DNA of 64,000 nucleotides from JBFLYH01 sp964630235 (GCA_964630235.1 CAZVUO010000002.1:124001-188000), one strand, 5' to 3'; counted from the first letter of the stretch, positions 1-8,618 are shown. Made by a program: numbers and translations. The notes: generated by a model not told the origin, from the letters alone.

Positions 1-465
1 CCCGGAAGCGGTGTCAACCAGGAACCCCCGCTCCCTGTCCCCGCCGCGCGTGATCCGGGTCACGCCCTGCTGAAACCGGATCTCGACCTTGTGGTCTTGG
101 CAGGCTGTGAGCAGCGCCTGGAGAATGTCGCGGGCTTTGCGGGACTTGGGAAACACCTTGCCTGTGCCCTCCACCACCATGGAGTCCACGCCCAGGCTCC
201 GGAAAAAGACTATCGCATCCTGGTTGGTGAAATGAAACAAGGCGGGTTTGAGCCAGCGCCCATGGTCCCCGTAGGCGGACAGAAAATCCTTGATCGGACC
301 CGCGTGGGTGAAATTGCACTGTCCGGAACCGGTCAGCAGGAGCTTGCGGCCAGGCTGGGCCTGCTTTTCCAGAACCAGCACCCTGCGGCCCTTGGCCGCG
401 GCGCGCAGGGCCGCGAACAATCCGGCCGGGCCGGCGCCCGCCACGATCAGGTCATAGGGGATCAT
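1..465 (-). CDS. BaiN/HI0933-type FAD-dependent oxidoreductase (partial, C-terminus beyond window)
   Basis: The visible 155 residues are the N-terminus of a flavoprotein. It begins MIPYDLIVAGAGPAG, a Rossmann betaalphabeta dinucleotide-binding fold with the GAGPAG loop at about residues 8-13. The E-K pair that ends the second strand follows at about 39, then a P-G-R-K-LLLTGSGQCNFTH stretch typical of the HI0933/BaiN family, usually annotated as NAD(P)/FAD-dependent oxidoreductase or aminoacetone oxidase family. The ATG at 465 is the natural start because the Rossmann strand follows at once. Family members are cytoplasmic, about 400 residues long, and mostly of unproven substrate. The rest of the gene lies before base 1. 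The family call is firm; the substrate is unknown. Confidence 0.85.
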   Translation of the reverse strand, partial: MIPYDLIVAGAGPAGLFAALRAAAKGRRVLVLEKQAQPGRKLLLTGSGQCNFTHAGPIKDFLSAYGDHGRWLKPALFHFTNQDAIVFFRSLGVDSMVVEGTGKVFPKSRKARDILQALLTACQDHKVEIRFQQGVTRITRGGDRERGFLVDTASG

Positions 466-512
466 TCAGGTCTCCAGGGTACAGTGCGCATACAGGGCCA
501 GACTCTTTTCCT

Positions 513-545
513 AAAAAAAACGGCCCTCGGGCGAGGGCCGTTTTC
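513..545 (-). terminator. Rho-independent terminator after the cold-shock gene
   Basis: A near-perfect hairpin has stem arms ACGGCCCTCG and CGAGGGCCGT with a two-base loop. It is flanked by eight A residues at 513-520, which read as a U tract on the minus strand. It lies 43 bases past the stop of the cold-shock gene. The TTTT on the other side may let it also act weakly in the plus direction. Confidence 0.85.
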
Positions 546-587
546 AGTTCCTTAAATCGGACGACCTACGGTCGTCCGGGGGCTGGC

Positions 588-791
588 TTAGGCAATTTTG
601 GAAACGTTGGCCGCTTGCGGCCCTTTGGGGCCATCCACCACGTCAAATTCAACCTTGTCCCCTTCTGCCAAGCTCTTGAACCCCTCGCCTTTGAGGGCCG
701 AAAAATGCACGAACACGTCTTTTCCGCCTTCACGTTCCAGAAAACCAAAACCTTTTGCATCGTTAAACCACTTCACTTTGCCTTGAATCAT
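588..791 (-). CDS. csp: CspA-family cold-shock protein
   Basis: This 67-residue protein is a single cold-shock domain, the usual length for CspA-type RNA chaperones that bind single-stranded RNA and DNA in the cytoplasm. RNP1 (KGFGFL, residues 13-18) and RNP2 (VFVHF, residues 26-30) are intact. The ATG at 791 follows a strong AAGGAGG ribosome site. The gene stands alone, with its own terminator just downstream, so it is probably a monocistronic abundant transcript. The family often uses long 5' leaders for thermoregulation; about 215 bases separate it from the next gene upstream, but I see no clear cold-box. Confidence 0.95.
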   Translation of the reverse strand: MIQGKVKWFNDAKGFGFLEREGGKDVFVHFSALKGEGFKSLAEGDKVEFDVVDGPKGPQAANVSKIA

Positions 792-1007
792 TAAACCCGT
801 TCCTCCTTCAAGATAGAACTGCTGGATTCAGCCGTTGCAGGCCCAATCCCAGGGTACACAATGGACTTATTTCCGGAAAATAGCAAGACAATTATTCGCT
901 TTTTTTCAGCCGGCGCCGGCCGCGGTCCGCCGCGTTTTTCACACCCTGCGTTCCCACGGCGCGGGACAGCAAGATCATGCGAACCCGCGCACCGTTTCCC
1001 TCTTCCC

Positions 1008-1364
1008 TCACCTGATCAGCCACCCGACCGCGTCGGATTCCTCGTTCGCGAACCTTAATTGCTTGCCGTGGTTGCTCTCGAACATGAACTCCCCGAACCG
1101 CGGATTATCCGGAAAATCGAACGTGCCGAGAATGGCGGCCTTGATCTGGTAATTGGAAAACTTCTGCAGGATCTCACCTGCCAGCTTTGTCTTGAGATCA
1201 TAGAATTCCGGCGGGAAATTGGTCTCCATAAAGAGAAAGCGCCGGATATCGGGCTCAAAGCCGTGCATCACCACATCCAGGGCCTCCTGCGGCGTGCGCA
1301 TGATCACATTGCTGGTGCGGCTGCGGAGGTATGGCACTCTGCCAGCGGTTTCCAGGGTGAACAT
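1008..1364 (-). CDS. DUF4180 domain protein
   Basis: This 118-residue soluble protein matches the DUF4180 pattern: an N-terminal helix, then F-Y-D-L-K-T-K-LAGEILQKFSNY and a downstream F-M-F-E-S-N-HGKQLRF segment. No catalytic motif is known and the biochemical function of the family is not established. The ATG at 1364 has GAGG five bases upstream. It starts 16 bases after the stop of the small membrane protein gene at 1381-1758, so the two are probably cotranscribed, and the pair may act together. I recognise the family by its conserved central motif only. Confidence 0.75.
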   Translation of the reverse strand: MFTLETAGRVPYLRSRTSNVIMRTPQEALDVVMHGFEPDIRRFLFMETNFPPEFYDLKTKLAGEILQKFSNYQIKAAILGTFDFPDNPRFGEFMFESNHGKQLRFANEESDAVGWLIR

Positions 1365-1380
1365 AAGGACCTCGCCTTCG

Positions 1381-1758
1381 CTATTGTCTGAACTGCCGGA
1401 TGATCACGGCCGCGAGCCAGACCTCGAACAGGCTGAGCGGCACCGCGAAGATCAGGAGCCTGAGCGGCAGAACCTGCAGGTTGTAAACAGCGATCCACAT
1501 CATGACAAACGCTGTTAACCAGGACAGTAAAATAGCCTTAAAATAAGCGTATTTATCCAATAGGTGATAAATCACATAAGCCAGCATGAAGCTCCAGAGC
1601 ATCCACAGTATTCCGTTAACCGGCCGGGTCGCGAAGATGAGTCCCAGGGTCTGGTAGTGTTCCACCCAGTGGCTTTTAAACAGGAACTCGTTGCGGATGA
1701 ACTCGGAGAGCGTGATCCAGATCCCGGCCGCGAACACGGATAAAAGTGTTTTTTTCAT
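1381..1758 (-). CDS. Small integral membrane protein, function unknown
   Basis: This 125-residue protein is almost entirely hydrophobic. It has an N-terminal segment after MKKTLLSVFAAGIW that could be a membrane helix or signal anchor, then three further likely membrane helices (about residues 45-68, 73-92 and 97-118). I do not recognise a named family. Its stop is 16 bases before the start of the DUF4180 gene, which suggests a two-gene unit. The start at 1758 is the first ATG in frame and encodes a typical K-K positive N-terminus; the upstream GAGATG is a weak ribosome site. Confidence 0.65.
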   Translation of the reverse strand: MKKTLLSVFAAGIWITLSEFIRNEFLFKSHWVEHYQTLGLIFATRPVNGILWMLWSFMLAYVIYHLLDKYAYFKAILLSWLTAFVMMWIAVYNLQVLPLRLLIFAVPLSLFEVWLAAVIIRQFRQ

Positions 1759-1865
1759 GGCATCTCAGCGTATTTCCGTTTGCCTGGACCTGGCTCGGGC
1801 ATACAAAAACCTCATTCCGGCAACAGCCGGCATGCGGGGATCATGCCGCGCGCGCAGGACATCGG

Positions 1866-3002
1866 TTATTTTGGCAGGTTTTGCTTGATACGGTCCATCA
1901 TTTCCTGCCGCTGCTTCTCGGCCTCTTTTTGTTTTTGGAGCATTGCCTGGCGCTTGGCCTCGGCTTCCTTCTGCTTTTGCAGATCTCCCTGCTGCTTGGC
2001 TGCCGCATCTTTTTGCTTGCCGCCGCCAGCCGGCGCGGCGATCACTCGTTTCGCGACCTCGACCCTGCGGTTCTTGGCGCGGCCTGCTTCGGTATCGTTC
2101 GGTCCCACGGGCGCCAGGGGGCCCACGCCATGCGCTTCCAGCATGCCGGCCGCCACACCATGTTTTTGGATCAGAACCGCGGCAACGGTTTTAGCCCGCG
2201 CTTCGGAAAGCTTGAGGTTGTCAGCCAGCGCGCCCACGTCGTCAGTGTGCCCGACCACGTAGAAGCTCTCGCCCGCAGCCTGTTTGAGATACGCGGCCAG
2301 TTCGGCCACCGTGGCCTCGGACTCGGGTTTCATCTCGCTCCGACCCGAGTCAAAGGTGATCCCGTAAAAAGCCAGGTGCCCCTCGGTCGCGAGGGCCTCC
2401 CCGATGCGGGAGGCCGGAACCACCTTGGTCTCCAGGGGCTTAACCTGCACCACGTCGAGCTTGTAGGCAGGCGCCTGCCACCACCCGGAGTTGGCCAGCA
2501 TCGCCACGTACAGGTCTCCCTCGGGATGTTTTTTCTTGGCCGCCAGGTAATACAGGTCATCCGCCGAGCCGTTCTTGATGGGCGCGGAATTGTTCCAGCC
2601 CGTATCCCGGGCAAAGGGATTCAGGTCGTACCAGTGCTGGTTGAACTTTCCGCCGCAGGCGCCCTTTTCCCCGGCGAAGAGGATTTCAAAGCCGTTGTCC
2701 GCAAGGTACTTTTTGTAGACCGAATAAATCTCGAAAGCGGAATTGTTCGCGGCCGCCTGGTACAGGATGGCGGAAACCTTGCCCTCCAGGGGCGTCACAG
2801 CCTTGATCGCGCCAGCGTCCGCCGGCCCGGCGGCGAAATTGTATTTCCCGAAGTTCACGTTTTCCTGGTGATGGACCGCGCTCTTCTCAATCGGCCGGAT
2901 AATATCCTGCCCCCAGTTTGGATTGTCTTCGGCCTGCACCGCCGCGGCCAAAACCGCCAGTAAGAAAACCCCTCCAACCCATCCCCTCAGCTGTTTTTGC
3001 AT
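1866..3002 (-). CDS. DUF4892-OmpA family outer-membrane/peptidoglycan protein
   Basis: The protein has about 378 residues. It begins with a signal peptide ending near AVQAED (residue 25). The middle (about 60-190) resembles DUF4892, with a K-Y-L-ADNGFEILF segment. An OmpA peptidoglycan-binding domain follows at about 215-325, carrying VVGHTDDVG, NLKLSEARA and GRAKNRRVEV. The final 50 or so residues are a Lys/Gln/Glu-rich helical tail after the OmpA domain, which is unusual. The likely role is anchoring the outer membrane to peptidoglycan from the periplasm. GTG at 3005 and ATG at 3002 are both possible starts; GGGGAGG five bases ahead of the ATG favours 3002. No partner gene is adjacent. Confidence 0.85.
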   Translation of the reverse strand: MQKQLRGWVGGVFLLAVLAAAVQAEDNPNWGQDIIRPIEKSAVHHQENVNFGKYNFAAGPADAGAIKAVTPLEGKVSAILYQAAANNSAFEIYSVYKKYLADNGFEILFAGEKGACGGKFNQHWYDLNPFARDTGWNNSAPIKNGSADDLYYLAAKKKHPEGDLYVAMLANSGWWQAPAYKLDVVQVKPLETKVVPASRIGEALATEGHLAFYGITFDSGRSEMKPESEATVAELAAYLKQAAGESFYVVGHTDDVGALADNLKLSEARAKTVAAVLIQKHGVAAGMLEAHGVGPLAPVGPNDTEAGRAKNRRVEVAKRVIAAPAGGGKQKDAAAKQQGDLQKQKEAEAKRQAMLQKQKEAEKQRQEMMDRIKQNLPK

Positions 3003-3144
3003 CACTGCCTCCCCTTTGAATCTGCCCCGCCGTCTCGGGAGAAGGTGGAAAAATCCTGTTTAGCTTATTCCCGCGCAAATTGCCCGTCAAGGATTCATTC
3101 GCATACCGGCCTGGGTCCGGCAATCCGCGCGGCCGCGTCTGGTC

Positions 3145-4254
3145 TCAGCGCCGGATGCAGAGCTTGCCGCTGTGATCCCGGCGGCCGTCGTAGTAGATCA
3201 CGTAATAATAAATCCCCGCGGGAAGGCGGGAGGTATCGGCGGTGACAATTTCGGCCGGCGGCGTGTAGGTCTCCTCGGCCTTCAGCACGGGCTCGCCAGC
3301 CAGGTTGAACAGCAGGATGCGGAGCCGGCCGCCCACAGATCCCTCGAACTGAAAGCGCACACTGCCCGAGGCGGGATTCGGGTACACCCGCTTGAGGTCC
3401 ACGAACGCCGGCGAAGCGTCCGCGCTCTGCCAGCCGCCCAGCTGGGCCCACAGCCACCACGCGGCGTAAGCTTTGACGTTTGCGTTCAGCGGTTCGCTGT
3501 GCGCCGAACTGCAATCATACCAGTCCGTGCCCAGCACGTGGCTGTTCTGCCAGTCCTGGGCCCAGTTGCGGTCCCGGGTGCCGTTCGCGTCCGAATCGTA
3601 ATCGCAGGCGTCGTTCGGGAGCTTATCCCCGTAATAGGTTTCGTCGGGGTCATAGGTTTCGAGATCCGCGAAATCGTACAGGGTCTTGCCGTTCGCGCGG
3701 CAGTAGGCCCGGATCTGCTCGTTCCGCAGGTGCAGGTTCCCGGTGAGCCCGGTGCCGTCCAGGTGCCCGGTCATATACACGAAGCGCACGTTCGGGTAGT
3801 CGGCCTCCAGGCCGCTCATGAGGCCGAGGTACAGGTCAATGTCCTCGGGGGTGGCCGTACTCACCTGGCCGCACCAGGACCAGATGATCACGTTAATCTC
3901 CGGATGGGCGTTCAGGTAGGCGCGCGTGGCAGCCTCCCAGGCCGTGCGGTCGGGGTTGCCCAGGTCCGCGGCGCCGGTAAAAGGCGCGTCGCGCAGGTCC
4001 AGGGCGCCGTTCAAGCCGCCCGCATTCCAGGCGTACAGGTCGCCGCGGAAACTTACCAGGCCGGTCATGCCCGTGGTCAGCTGGCTGCCGTGGGACGTGT
4101 GTCCGTAGGCGATATGCAGGCGGCTCTTGGCGTTCTGGATGGCGTCCTCGGGAATCTGGCCCAGCCGGTCGCGCTGGTGGTCAATCACCATGGCGGCGTC
4201 TGCCGCCGCGGCCCCGGCCAACAAGATGAACATACCCGCCCACGCCCACCGCAT
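3145..4254 (-). CDS. Secreted SGNH-hydrolase-like protein with T9SS-type C-terminal tag
   Basis: This 369-residue protein starts MRWAWAGMFILLAGAAAADA, a clear signal peptide. The body (about 25-270) has IAYGHTSHGSQLTTGM near the start, SWCGQVST in the middle and a late D-W-Y-D-C-SSAHSEPLN block, a layout seen in SGNH/GDSL-like secreted esterases, though I cannot assign the triad. The last 80 residues (VYPNPASGSV onward, LPAGIYYYVIYY) form a FlgD-Ig/T9SS type-A-like sorting domain. The ATG at 4254 has GGGAGGT seven bases upstream; longer upstream reading would overlap the preceding gene. It lies 82 bases after the tagged beta-helix gene, so the two probably share a transcript. Confidence 0.75.
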   Translation of the reverse strand: MRWAWAGMFILLAGAAAADAAMVIDHQRDRLGQIPEDAIQNAKSRLHIAYGHTSHGSQLTTGMTGLVSFRGDLYAWNAGGLNGALDLRDAPFTGAADLGNPDRTAWEAATRAYLNAHPEINVIIWSWCGQVSTATPEDIDLYLGLMSGLEADYPNVRFVYMTGHLDGTGLTGNLHLRNEQIRAYCRANGKTLYDFADLETYDPDETYYGDKLPNDACDYDSDANGTRDRNWAQDWQNSHVLGTDWYDCSSAHSEPLNANVKAYAAWWLWAQLGGWQSADASPAFVDLKRVYPNPASGSVRFQFEGSVGGRLRILLFNLAGEPVLKAEETYTPPAEIVTADTSRLPAGIYYYVIYYDGRRDHSGKLCIRR

Positions 4255-4336
4255 GCAGGCACCTCCCTGGCCGGTTTTTCCGCGGCCGCTCCCAAACGCC
4301 AATTTTACGCCCGCGGCTCCGGTTTGAACAGGGATT

Positions 4337-5992
4337 TCAGCGCCCGCTGACCGCGATCTTGCCTTTGCCCAGACTCTTCCCTTCCGAGGCCGCATGATAA
4401 ATATACACCCCAGGCGCCAGGCCCTCGGTATTCCACGCCAGGTCCGTGCGCTGGGGATCGAGCGTGTCCGTGACCCTGGAAACCAGCTGTCCAGCCAGGT
4501 TGAAGATCTTCACTTCCACGGCCTTGGTGGCGGGCATGCGGAAGCGGAAGGTCGCCCGGCCGCCGGCCGGGTTCGGGAACACGGACACCAGCGCGGCCGC
4601 GGCGGCCTGGTCTTCCACCGCGTCCGCCAGCGGGCCCAGGGTGCGCAGGGGGTGGGGATACGTGTACGGCGTGAAGTACGCGGTCCAGCCGCTGGCCGTG
4701 TACTTGTAAAGCGTGCCCGAGACCGGCTGGGCCGGGCGCACGCCCGCGGTCCGCGGGTCCACGGTATCCACCGCCTGGTCCGTGGCCCAGTAGGCGGTGC
4801 CCGTGTTGGCGGTCGCGGGCCGGTTGGCGCGCGGGCCGCAGCCCACCCCCGCGGTGCCGTCATAAGCCGGATCATGGTTGAAATGCGTCACGTTCTCCGC
4901 CAGCACGGGCGGGTCGTTCACCGTGAGGGTCGCGCGGTCGTAATAATCGTGGTCAATGTACGCATTGAGCAGGACCGTGCCGTTCCGGCGGTTGTTCCAG
5001 AAATAGGAGTCCGACACGTGCTGGGGCTGGCCGTCCGGCCCCGCGGCCGGGGGATTCATGCCATCCCAATATTCCTCCCGCACCTTCTCGCTGGCCGAAG
5101 TGGTGGTATGGACGATATTGTTGAACACCAGCGCCTTGCCGCCGCGCTGGTCGAACAGTCCCACCCCGAAAACCCCGGCGTTCATCACGTTGCCGTACAG
5201 TTCGGCGGCCATGGTGGCCGTGTGGGCGTTGGGCTGGTTGCCGTGCATGTCGTACCAGGGGTAAGAGCTGGCGCTGACGGTGTAGGTGTTGTAGCGGGCG
5301 CAGTAGCGGCCGGCCGCGCCCGCGTCGTGCGTGAGCGAGCCGTCGGACTGGAACACGTTGTCCTCGTAGTAGATGTACTCCGGGCCGCCGAACGGGAAGC
5401 TCAGGCTGGCCCACGCTTCCTCGTCCGCACCGTAGCAGGTGATAGGCAGGGTATTGCGGCGGAAGAGGTTGTTGTCAATCACGCCGAAGATGGTGCCGTT
5501 CACCAGCAGGGTCCGCGCGCTACCGCCGGCCATGGAGGCGTTCTGGAAAGTGTTGTGGTCCACCCGGACCCGGGTGAGCGGCGCGGAACCGGGGTTCGCC
5601 AGCATCAGGCCCGCGGAGCGCTGGTTCATGTCAAAGGTGAAGCCGCTGATCCGCAGGGGCTCGTTGAGGCCCGGGCTGGCCGGGCGGTATGCCAGCAGGT
5701 AATTGCCCTGGTCAAAGGTGTTGCCCGGGTTCGCGGGCGTGATCTGGCTGGTGATGCGCGTGAGGTCCGCGCCCGCGCCCTTCAAGATGATCCCGCGCGT
5801 GAGAACCAGGGTCTGGTCCCACCCCGCGCTCCCGGCCGGGACCGAGACCAGGTCCCCGGCGCTGGCCGAGGCCACGGCGGCCGCCACGTCCGCGTATTCG
5901 CAGGTCGCGGCCGTAATGAGCGCGGCTTGCGCCGGAGCGCTAACGGCCGGGCCGAGGATCAGCAGGCCAAAGACCGCCGCGCGCTTCTTCAT
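4337..5992 (-). CDS. Secreted right-handed beta-helix protein with T9SS-type C-terminal tag
   Basis: The protein has 551 residues, with a signal peptide (MKKRAAVFGLLILGPAVSA). The region from about 30 to 440 has the G-D-LVSVPAG and IILKGAGAD pattern followed by repeated short beta-strand turns (N-N-L-F-RRN, DNVFQSD), typical of parallel beta-helix (pectate-lyase-like) folds that bind or cleave polysaccharide. The C-terminal 85 residues (VSVFPNPAGG, LAPGVYIYH, then a basic end) form a FlgD-Ig/T9SS type-A-like tag much like that of the next gene. Its ATG overlaps the stop of the mscS gene by four bases (ATGA), showing translational coupling. The substrate is unknown. Confidence 0.8.
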   Translation of the reverse strand: MKKRAAVFGLLILGPAVSAPAQAALITAATCEYADVAAAVASASAGDLVSVPAGSAGWDQTLVLTRGIILKGAGADLTRITSQITPANPGNTFDQGNYLLAYRPASPGLNEPLRISGFTFDMNQRSAGLMLANPGSAPLTRVRVDHNTFQNASMAGGSARTLLVNGTIFGVIDNNLFRRNTLPITCYGADEEAWASLSFPFGGPEYIYYEDNVFQSDGSLTHDAGAAGRYCARYNTYTVSASSYPWYDMHGNQPNAHTATMAAELYGNVMNAGVFGVGLFDQRGGKALVFNNIVHTTTSASEKVREEYWDGMNPPAAGPDGQPQHVSDSYFWNNRRNGTVLLNAYIDHDYYDRATLTVNDPPVLAENVTHFNHDPAYDGTAGVGCGPRANRPATANTGTAYWATDQAVDTVDPRTAGVRPAQPVSGTLYKYTASGWTAYFTPYTYPHPLRTLGPLADAVEDQAAAAALVSVFPNPAGGRATFRFRMPATKAVEVKIFNLAGQLVSRVTDTLDPQRTDLAWNTEGLAPGVYIYHAASEGKSLGKGKIAVSGR

Positions 5993-7050
5993 GACAGGGC
6001 CCCTGTTTTCTGCACATACAGGGTCTGCGTGGGATAGGCGAATTCAATGCCCCGCTTCTCAAACGCTTCCAGAATGGTGAAGTTGATCGCTTGCTGGATG
6101 TCCATGTATTTATTGTAATCCGGGCTGAGGACGTAATACACGACCTCGAAGACCAGGCTGGAGTCCCCGTACTTGAAGAAATGCGCCCGGTCGAAGGCCG
6201 TGTCCTTGGTGTTGCGGATCGCCGTCTCGATGAGCTGGGGGATGGCCTTCAACTGGTCCGGCGGCGTCTGATAGGTCACGCCCAGGGAGAAAACCACGCG
6301 CCGTTTTTCCATGATCTGGTAATTACGGACCCGCGAGTCAGTCAGATCCGTGTTGGAAAAAACCACCAGTTCCCCGCCCAGACTGCGGATGCGGGTGGTC
6401 TTGATGCCGATATACTCGACCGTGCCCATGAAGTCGCCCACGATGATGAAATCGCCCAGCTTGAAGGGACGGTCAAAGAGGATGGAAAAGTAGCTGAAGA
6501 AGTCCTTCAGGAGCGACTGCGCGGCAAAAGCCACGGCCATGCCGCCAATGCCCAGCCCGGCCAGCATGGTGGTGACCTTGAACCCGATATTGTCCAGGAA
6601 CAGGATCAAGGCCAGCGCCCACACCAGAAATTTGACCACATTCAGCATGGCGTCCAGGCTGCGGAGCTGCGAGTCGTCGCCCTGCTTTTTCCTCAGGTAC
6701 AGGTTCAAGGCGTAGCCCGCGAAGAGGATGGCGGCCCGGGCCGCGAAAAACGCGATGACCGCCAGTTGCAGGGCGTTCACCACCCGGTTCAGCCCGGCGG
6801 ACAGGGTGAGGGTTTTAAAGGCGAGGTACACGCAGGTGAGATACAGGCCAGGCACCACGATCTTGCCCAGAATGGAGGCCAGCAGGCCGTCGGCCGTGCC
6901 GGCCGTGGCTTCACTGTGTTTCCGGAAGCGCTTGACGAAAAGCGCGATGACCTTGACGATCAGCAGGCCGAGCGCCAGGGTCCCGGCCGCGATCAGGTAT
7001 TTGAGAATGCTGTTGCCCCCGTAAACATTTTCCAGAAATCCAAAATCCAT
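5989..7050 (-). CDS. mscS: MscS-family small-conductance mechanosensitive channel
   Basis: This 353-residue inner-membrane protein has four or five N-terminal membrane helices (about 15-40, 62-85, 92-115, 135-160), then the pore helix region G-L-G-I-GGMAVAFAAQSLLKDF and the beta domain motif RPFKLGDFIIVGDFMGTVEYIGIKTTRIR typical of MscS. Such channels open on membrane tension and release solutes in hypo-osmotic shock. The ATG at 7050 (MDFGFLENVYGG) is chosen over an earlier in-frame ATG because the upstream residues have no membrane character and AAAGGAG lies just ahead. The stop overlaps the start of the beta-helix gene, so the channel heads a three-gene unit with two secreted proteins. Confidence 0.93.
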   Translation of the reverse strand: MDFGFLENVYGGNSILKYLIAAGTLALGLLIVKVIALFVKRFRKHSEATAGTADGLLASILGKIVVPGLYLTCVYLAFKTLTLSAGLNRVVNALQLAVIAFFAARAAILFAGYALNLYLRKKQGDDSQLRSLDAMLNVVKFLVWALALILFLDNIGFKVTTMLAGLGIGGMAVAFAAQSLLKDFFSYFSILFDRPFKLGDFIIVGDFMGTVEYIGIKTTRIRSLGGELVVFSNTDLTDSRVRNYQIMEKRRVVFSLGVTYQTPPDQLKAIPQLIETAIRNTKDTAFDRAHFFKYGDSSLVFEVVYYVLSPDYNKYMDIQQAINFTILEAFEKRGIEFAYPTQTLYVQKTGALS

Positions 7051-7276
7051 ACACGCGCTCCTTTCCCTTCCGGCGCGAACCGGTTTTTCCCATTTTACTC
7101 CGGCCGTCCGGGAATGCAAAGCCCAGAAAACCGGACCCAGCAGCGCGGGCTCGTGATTTTCCTTTACGCCGCGGGCGGAGTGTGGCAAGAATGGAATAGT
7201 TCGAGGCTTTGTTCGCTTCGGCAGCGCTCAGGGCAGGCTTGCCGCAGGGCGGTCCAAATTTTCCCGAGGTGATCCG

Positions 7277-7651
7277 ATGCTGTTGACCCAAGTGTTCGAC
7301 CAGCTCCAAGGCTTGGACATTTACGAAAAACGGACGGCGACCGACGAGCTGGTGGACGTGGTCTTCGAAAACCAGCACGCCGCGGCCTGGAAGGAACGGC
7401 TGGTGGCCCTGCTGGGGCCCGCGATCAAGGGCGAGGGCGAAAAGGCCAGCGCACACGCCAATAAAATAACCAAGGCCTTTGGCGGCATCCGGCCCGAACA
7501 GACTCTGTATTACAAGGACTTCGGCGGCTACGCGGTCATGGCCATGTTCTGGCCCTGGCAGAACGGCAAGTGCACCACCTGCAAAATTTTCCGCATGCCC
7601 GTCATCCCCGAGCAAAACCCTTCCGTATTCTCCCGGTTGTTCCGCAAATAA
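7277..7651 (+). CDS. Conserved-looking hypothetical protein
   Basis: This is one of only two supported plus-strand genes. It encodes 124 residues with no signal peptide or membrane helix. The mixed helical N-terminus (MLLTQVFDQLQGLDIYEKR) is followed by a beta-rich C-terminus with a C-T-T-C pair near residue 100 and aromatic residues (YYKDFGGYAVMAMFWPW). I do not recognise a family. The ATG at 7277 has GAGGTG six bases upstream, and codon use resembles its neighbours. It converges on the methyltransferase gene, with only one base between the two stops. The C-x2-C pair could bind metal but stands alone. Confidence 0.7.
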   Translation: MLLTQVFDQLQGLDIYEKRTATDELVDVVFENQHAAAWKERLVALLGPAIKGEGEKASAHANKITKAFGGIRPEQTLYYKDFGGYAVMAMFWPWQNGKCTTCKIFRMPVIPEQNPSVFSRLFRK

Positions 7652-7652
7652 C

Positions 7653-8618
7653 TTAGGAGCGTTTGGTCTGCCTGGCCCGTCCTTTGCTCTTGGGCCTGGC
7701 TACATAACACTTGAAGTCGCTGGGCAGGAGCCCATTGGCGATCAGGGTGTTTTCATGATGAATCATCAGCCGGATGACGGCGTCGTGCCAGGGATTGTCC
7801 GGATCGTAGTTTTCCGTTAGATCCCCAAAAACCAAATTGATCAGAGTCCCGCCGAAATTAAATTCCTCCAGCATGTCGAAGTGCTGTTTGAGGATGCCCT
7901 CCGCCTCGTCCGAACGGACTGCTTCGGTCTCGTCGAGGCTGATGATCGCTTCCCGCGGCGGGCGCATCACGGCCGGCCTGGGTCCCTTCAGCGCGGGATC
8001 GTAGCGCAGGCTTTTCGGCAGGAGTTTGAAGACCGCGTTGGCCGCGGCGAGCTGCAGGTCGGTCCACTGGAAACGGGCCGGGCCCACATATTCGTTGGCG
8101 ATCAGGCGGCCGCCCGGTTTGAGCGCGCGGGCGCAGGCAGGCAGGAGCTGTTCCAGGGCCTGGACATGATGCAGGGAATGATGGAAGAGGATGGTGTCGA
8201 AGCTGTTCTCCGGCGGGAGATAGTGATTGAGGTCCTGGACCTGGTACTGCAGGCGCGGGGCCAGGTGCGCGGCCTCCCCGAGCTTCTGCGCGGCCTGGAT
8301 GCATTTTTCGCTGAGATCAATGCCCAGGAGGGAGCGGTACCGGCATCCGCAGCCCGCGGCCAGTTCCCGCTCGATAATGCCCTCGGCGCAGCCCAGGGAG
8401 AGCGTATCGCCCATGTCGCCGCCGGGAAAGTATTTATCACGGACATACGCCATCCAGTGATAGTCGGGATTGCCGGTCGCCCGTTCATTGAAGTTGCGGT
8501 TGACCTGGGGCAGGCAGCCCCAGGTTTTTCGCAGCAGGGCCTGACGGCCCTTGCGGGTGTTCACCCGGTCCCAATAACACCGGGAAGCGGCGAGCGGTTT
8601 AAAATTAAAAATCCCCAT
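7653..8618 (-). CDS. Class I SAM-dependent methyltransferase
   Basis: The protein has 321 residues. Motif I (LSLGCAEGIIE, about 73-83), the acidic motif LLGIDLSEKC, the post-motif F-D-TILFHHSLHHV and the LKPGGRLIANEY strand show a Rossmann methyltransferase of the Methyltransf_11/25 type. The acceptor is unknown; the later half (about 190-321) holds the substrate side and has no diagnostic motif. The ATG at 8618 follows GGGAGG seven bases upstream. It is flanked by the convergent hypothetical gene and an HD-GYP regulator 99 bases away, neither of which points to a pathway. Similar free-standing enzymes often modify sugars or lipids, but that is a guess. Confidence 0.85.
   Translation of the reverse strand: MGIFNFKPLAASRCYWDRVNTRKGRQALLRKTWGCLPQVNRNFNERATGNPDYHWMAYVRDKYFPGGDMGDTLSLGCAEGIIERELAAGCGCRYRSLLGIDLSEKCIQAAQKLGEAAHLAPRLQYQVQDLNHYLPPENSFDTILFHHSLHHVQALEQLLPACARALKPGGRLIANEYVGPARFQWTDLQLAAANAVFKLLPKSLRYDPALKGPRPAVMRPPREAIISLDETEAVRSDEAEGILKQHFDMLEEFNFGGTLINLVFGDLTENYDPDNPWHDAVIRLMIHHENTLIANGLLPSDFKCYVARPKSKGRARQTKRS

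Noticed and set aside
91..555. A plus-strand open frame over the flavoprotein start
   Set aside because: The minus-strand frame has a clear Rossmann fold; this frame has none and ends in the terminator region.
4254..4395. A longer N-terminus of the SGNH-like protein from an ATG at 4395
   Set aside because: It would overlap the upstream gene by 59 bases and precede the signal peptide with basic sequence; the ATG at 4254 has a strong ribosome site.
7195..7250. A fourth repeat family at CTTCGGCAGCGCTCAGGGCAGG
   Set aside because: It resembles a fragment of a common dispersed repeat but shows only one arm, so it is too short to call.
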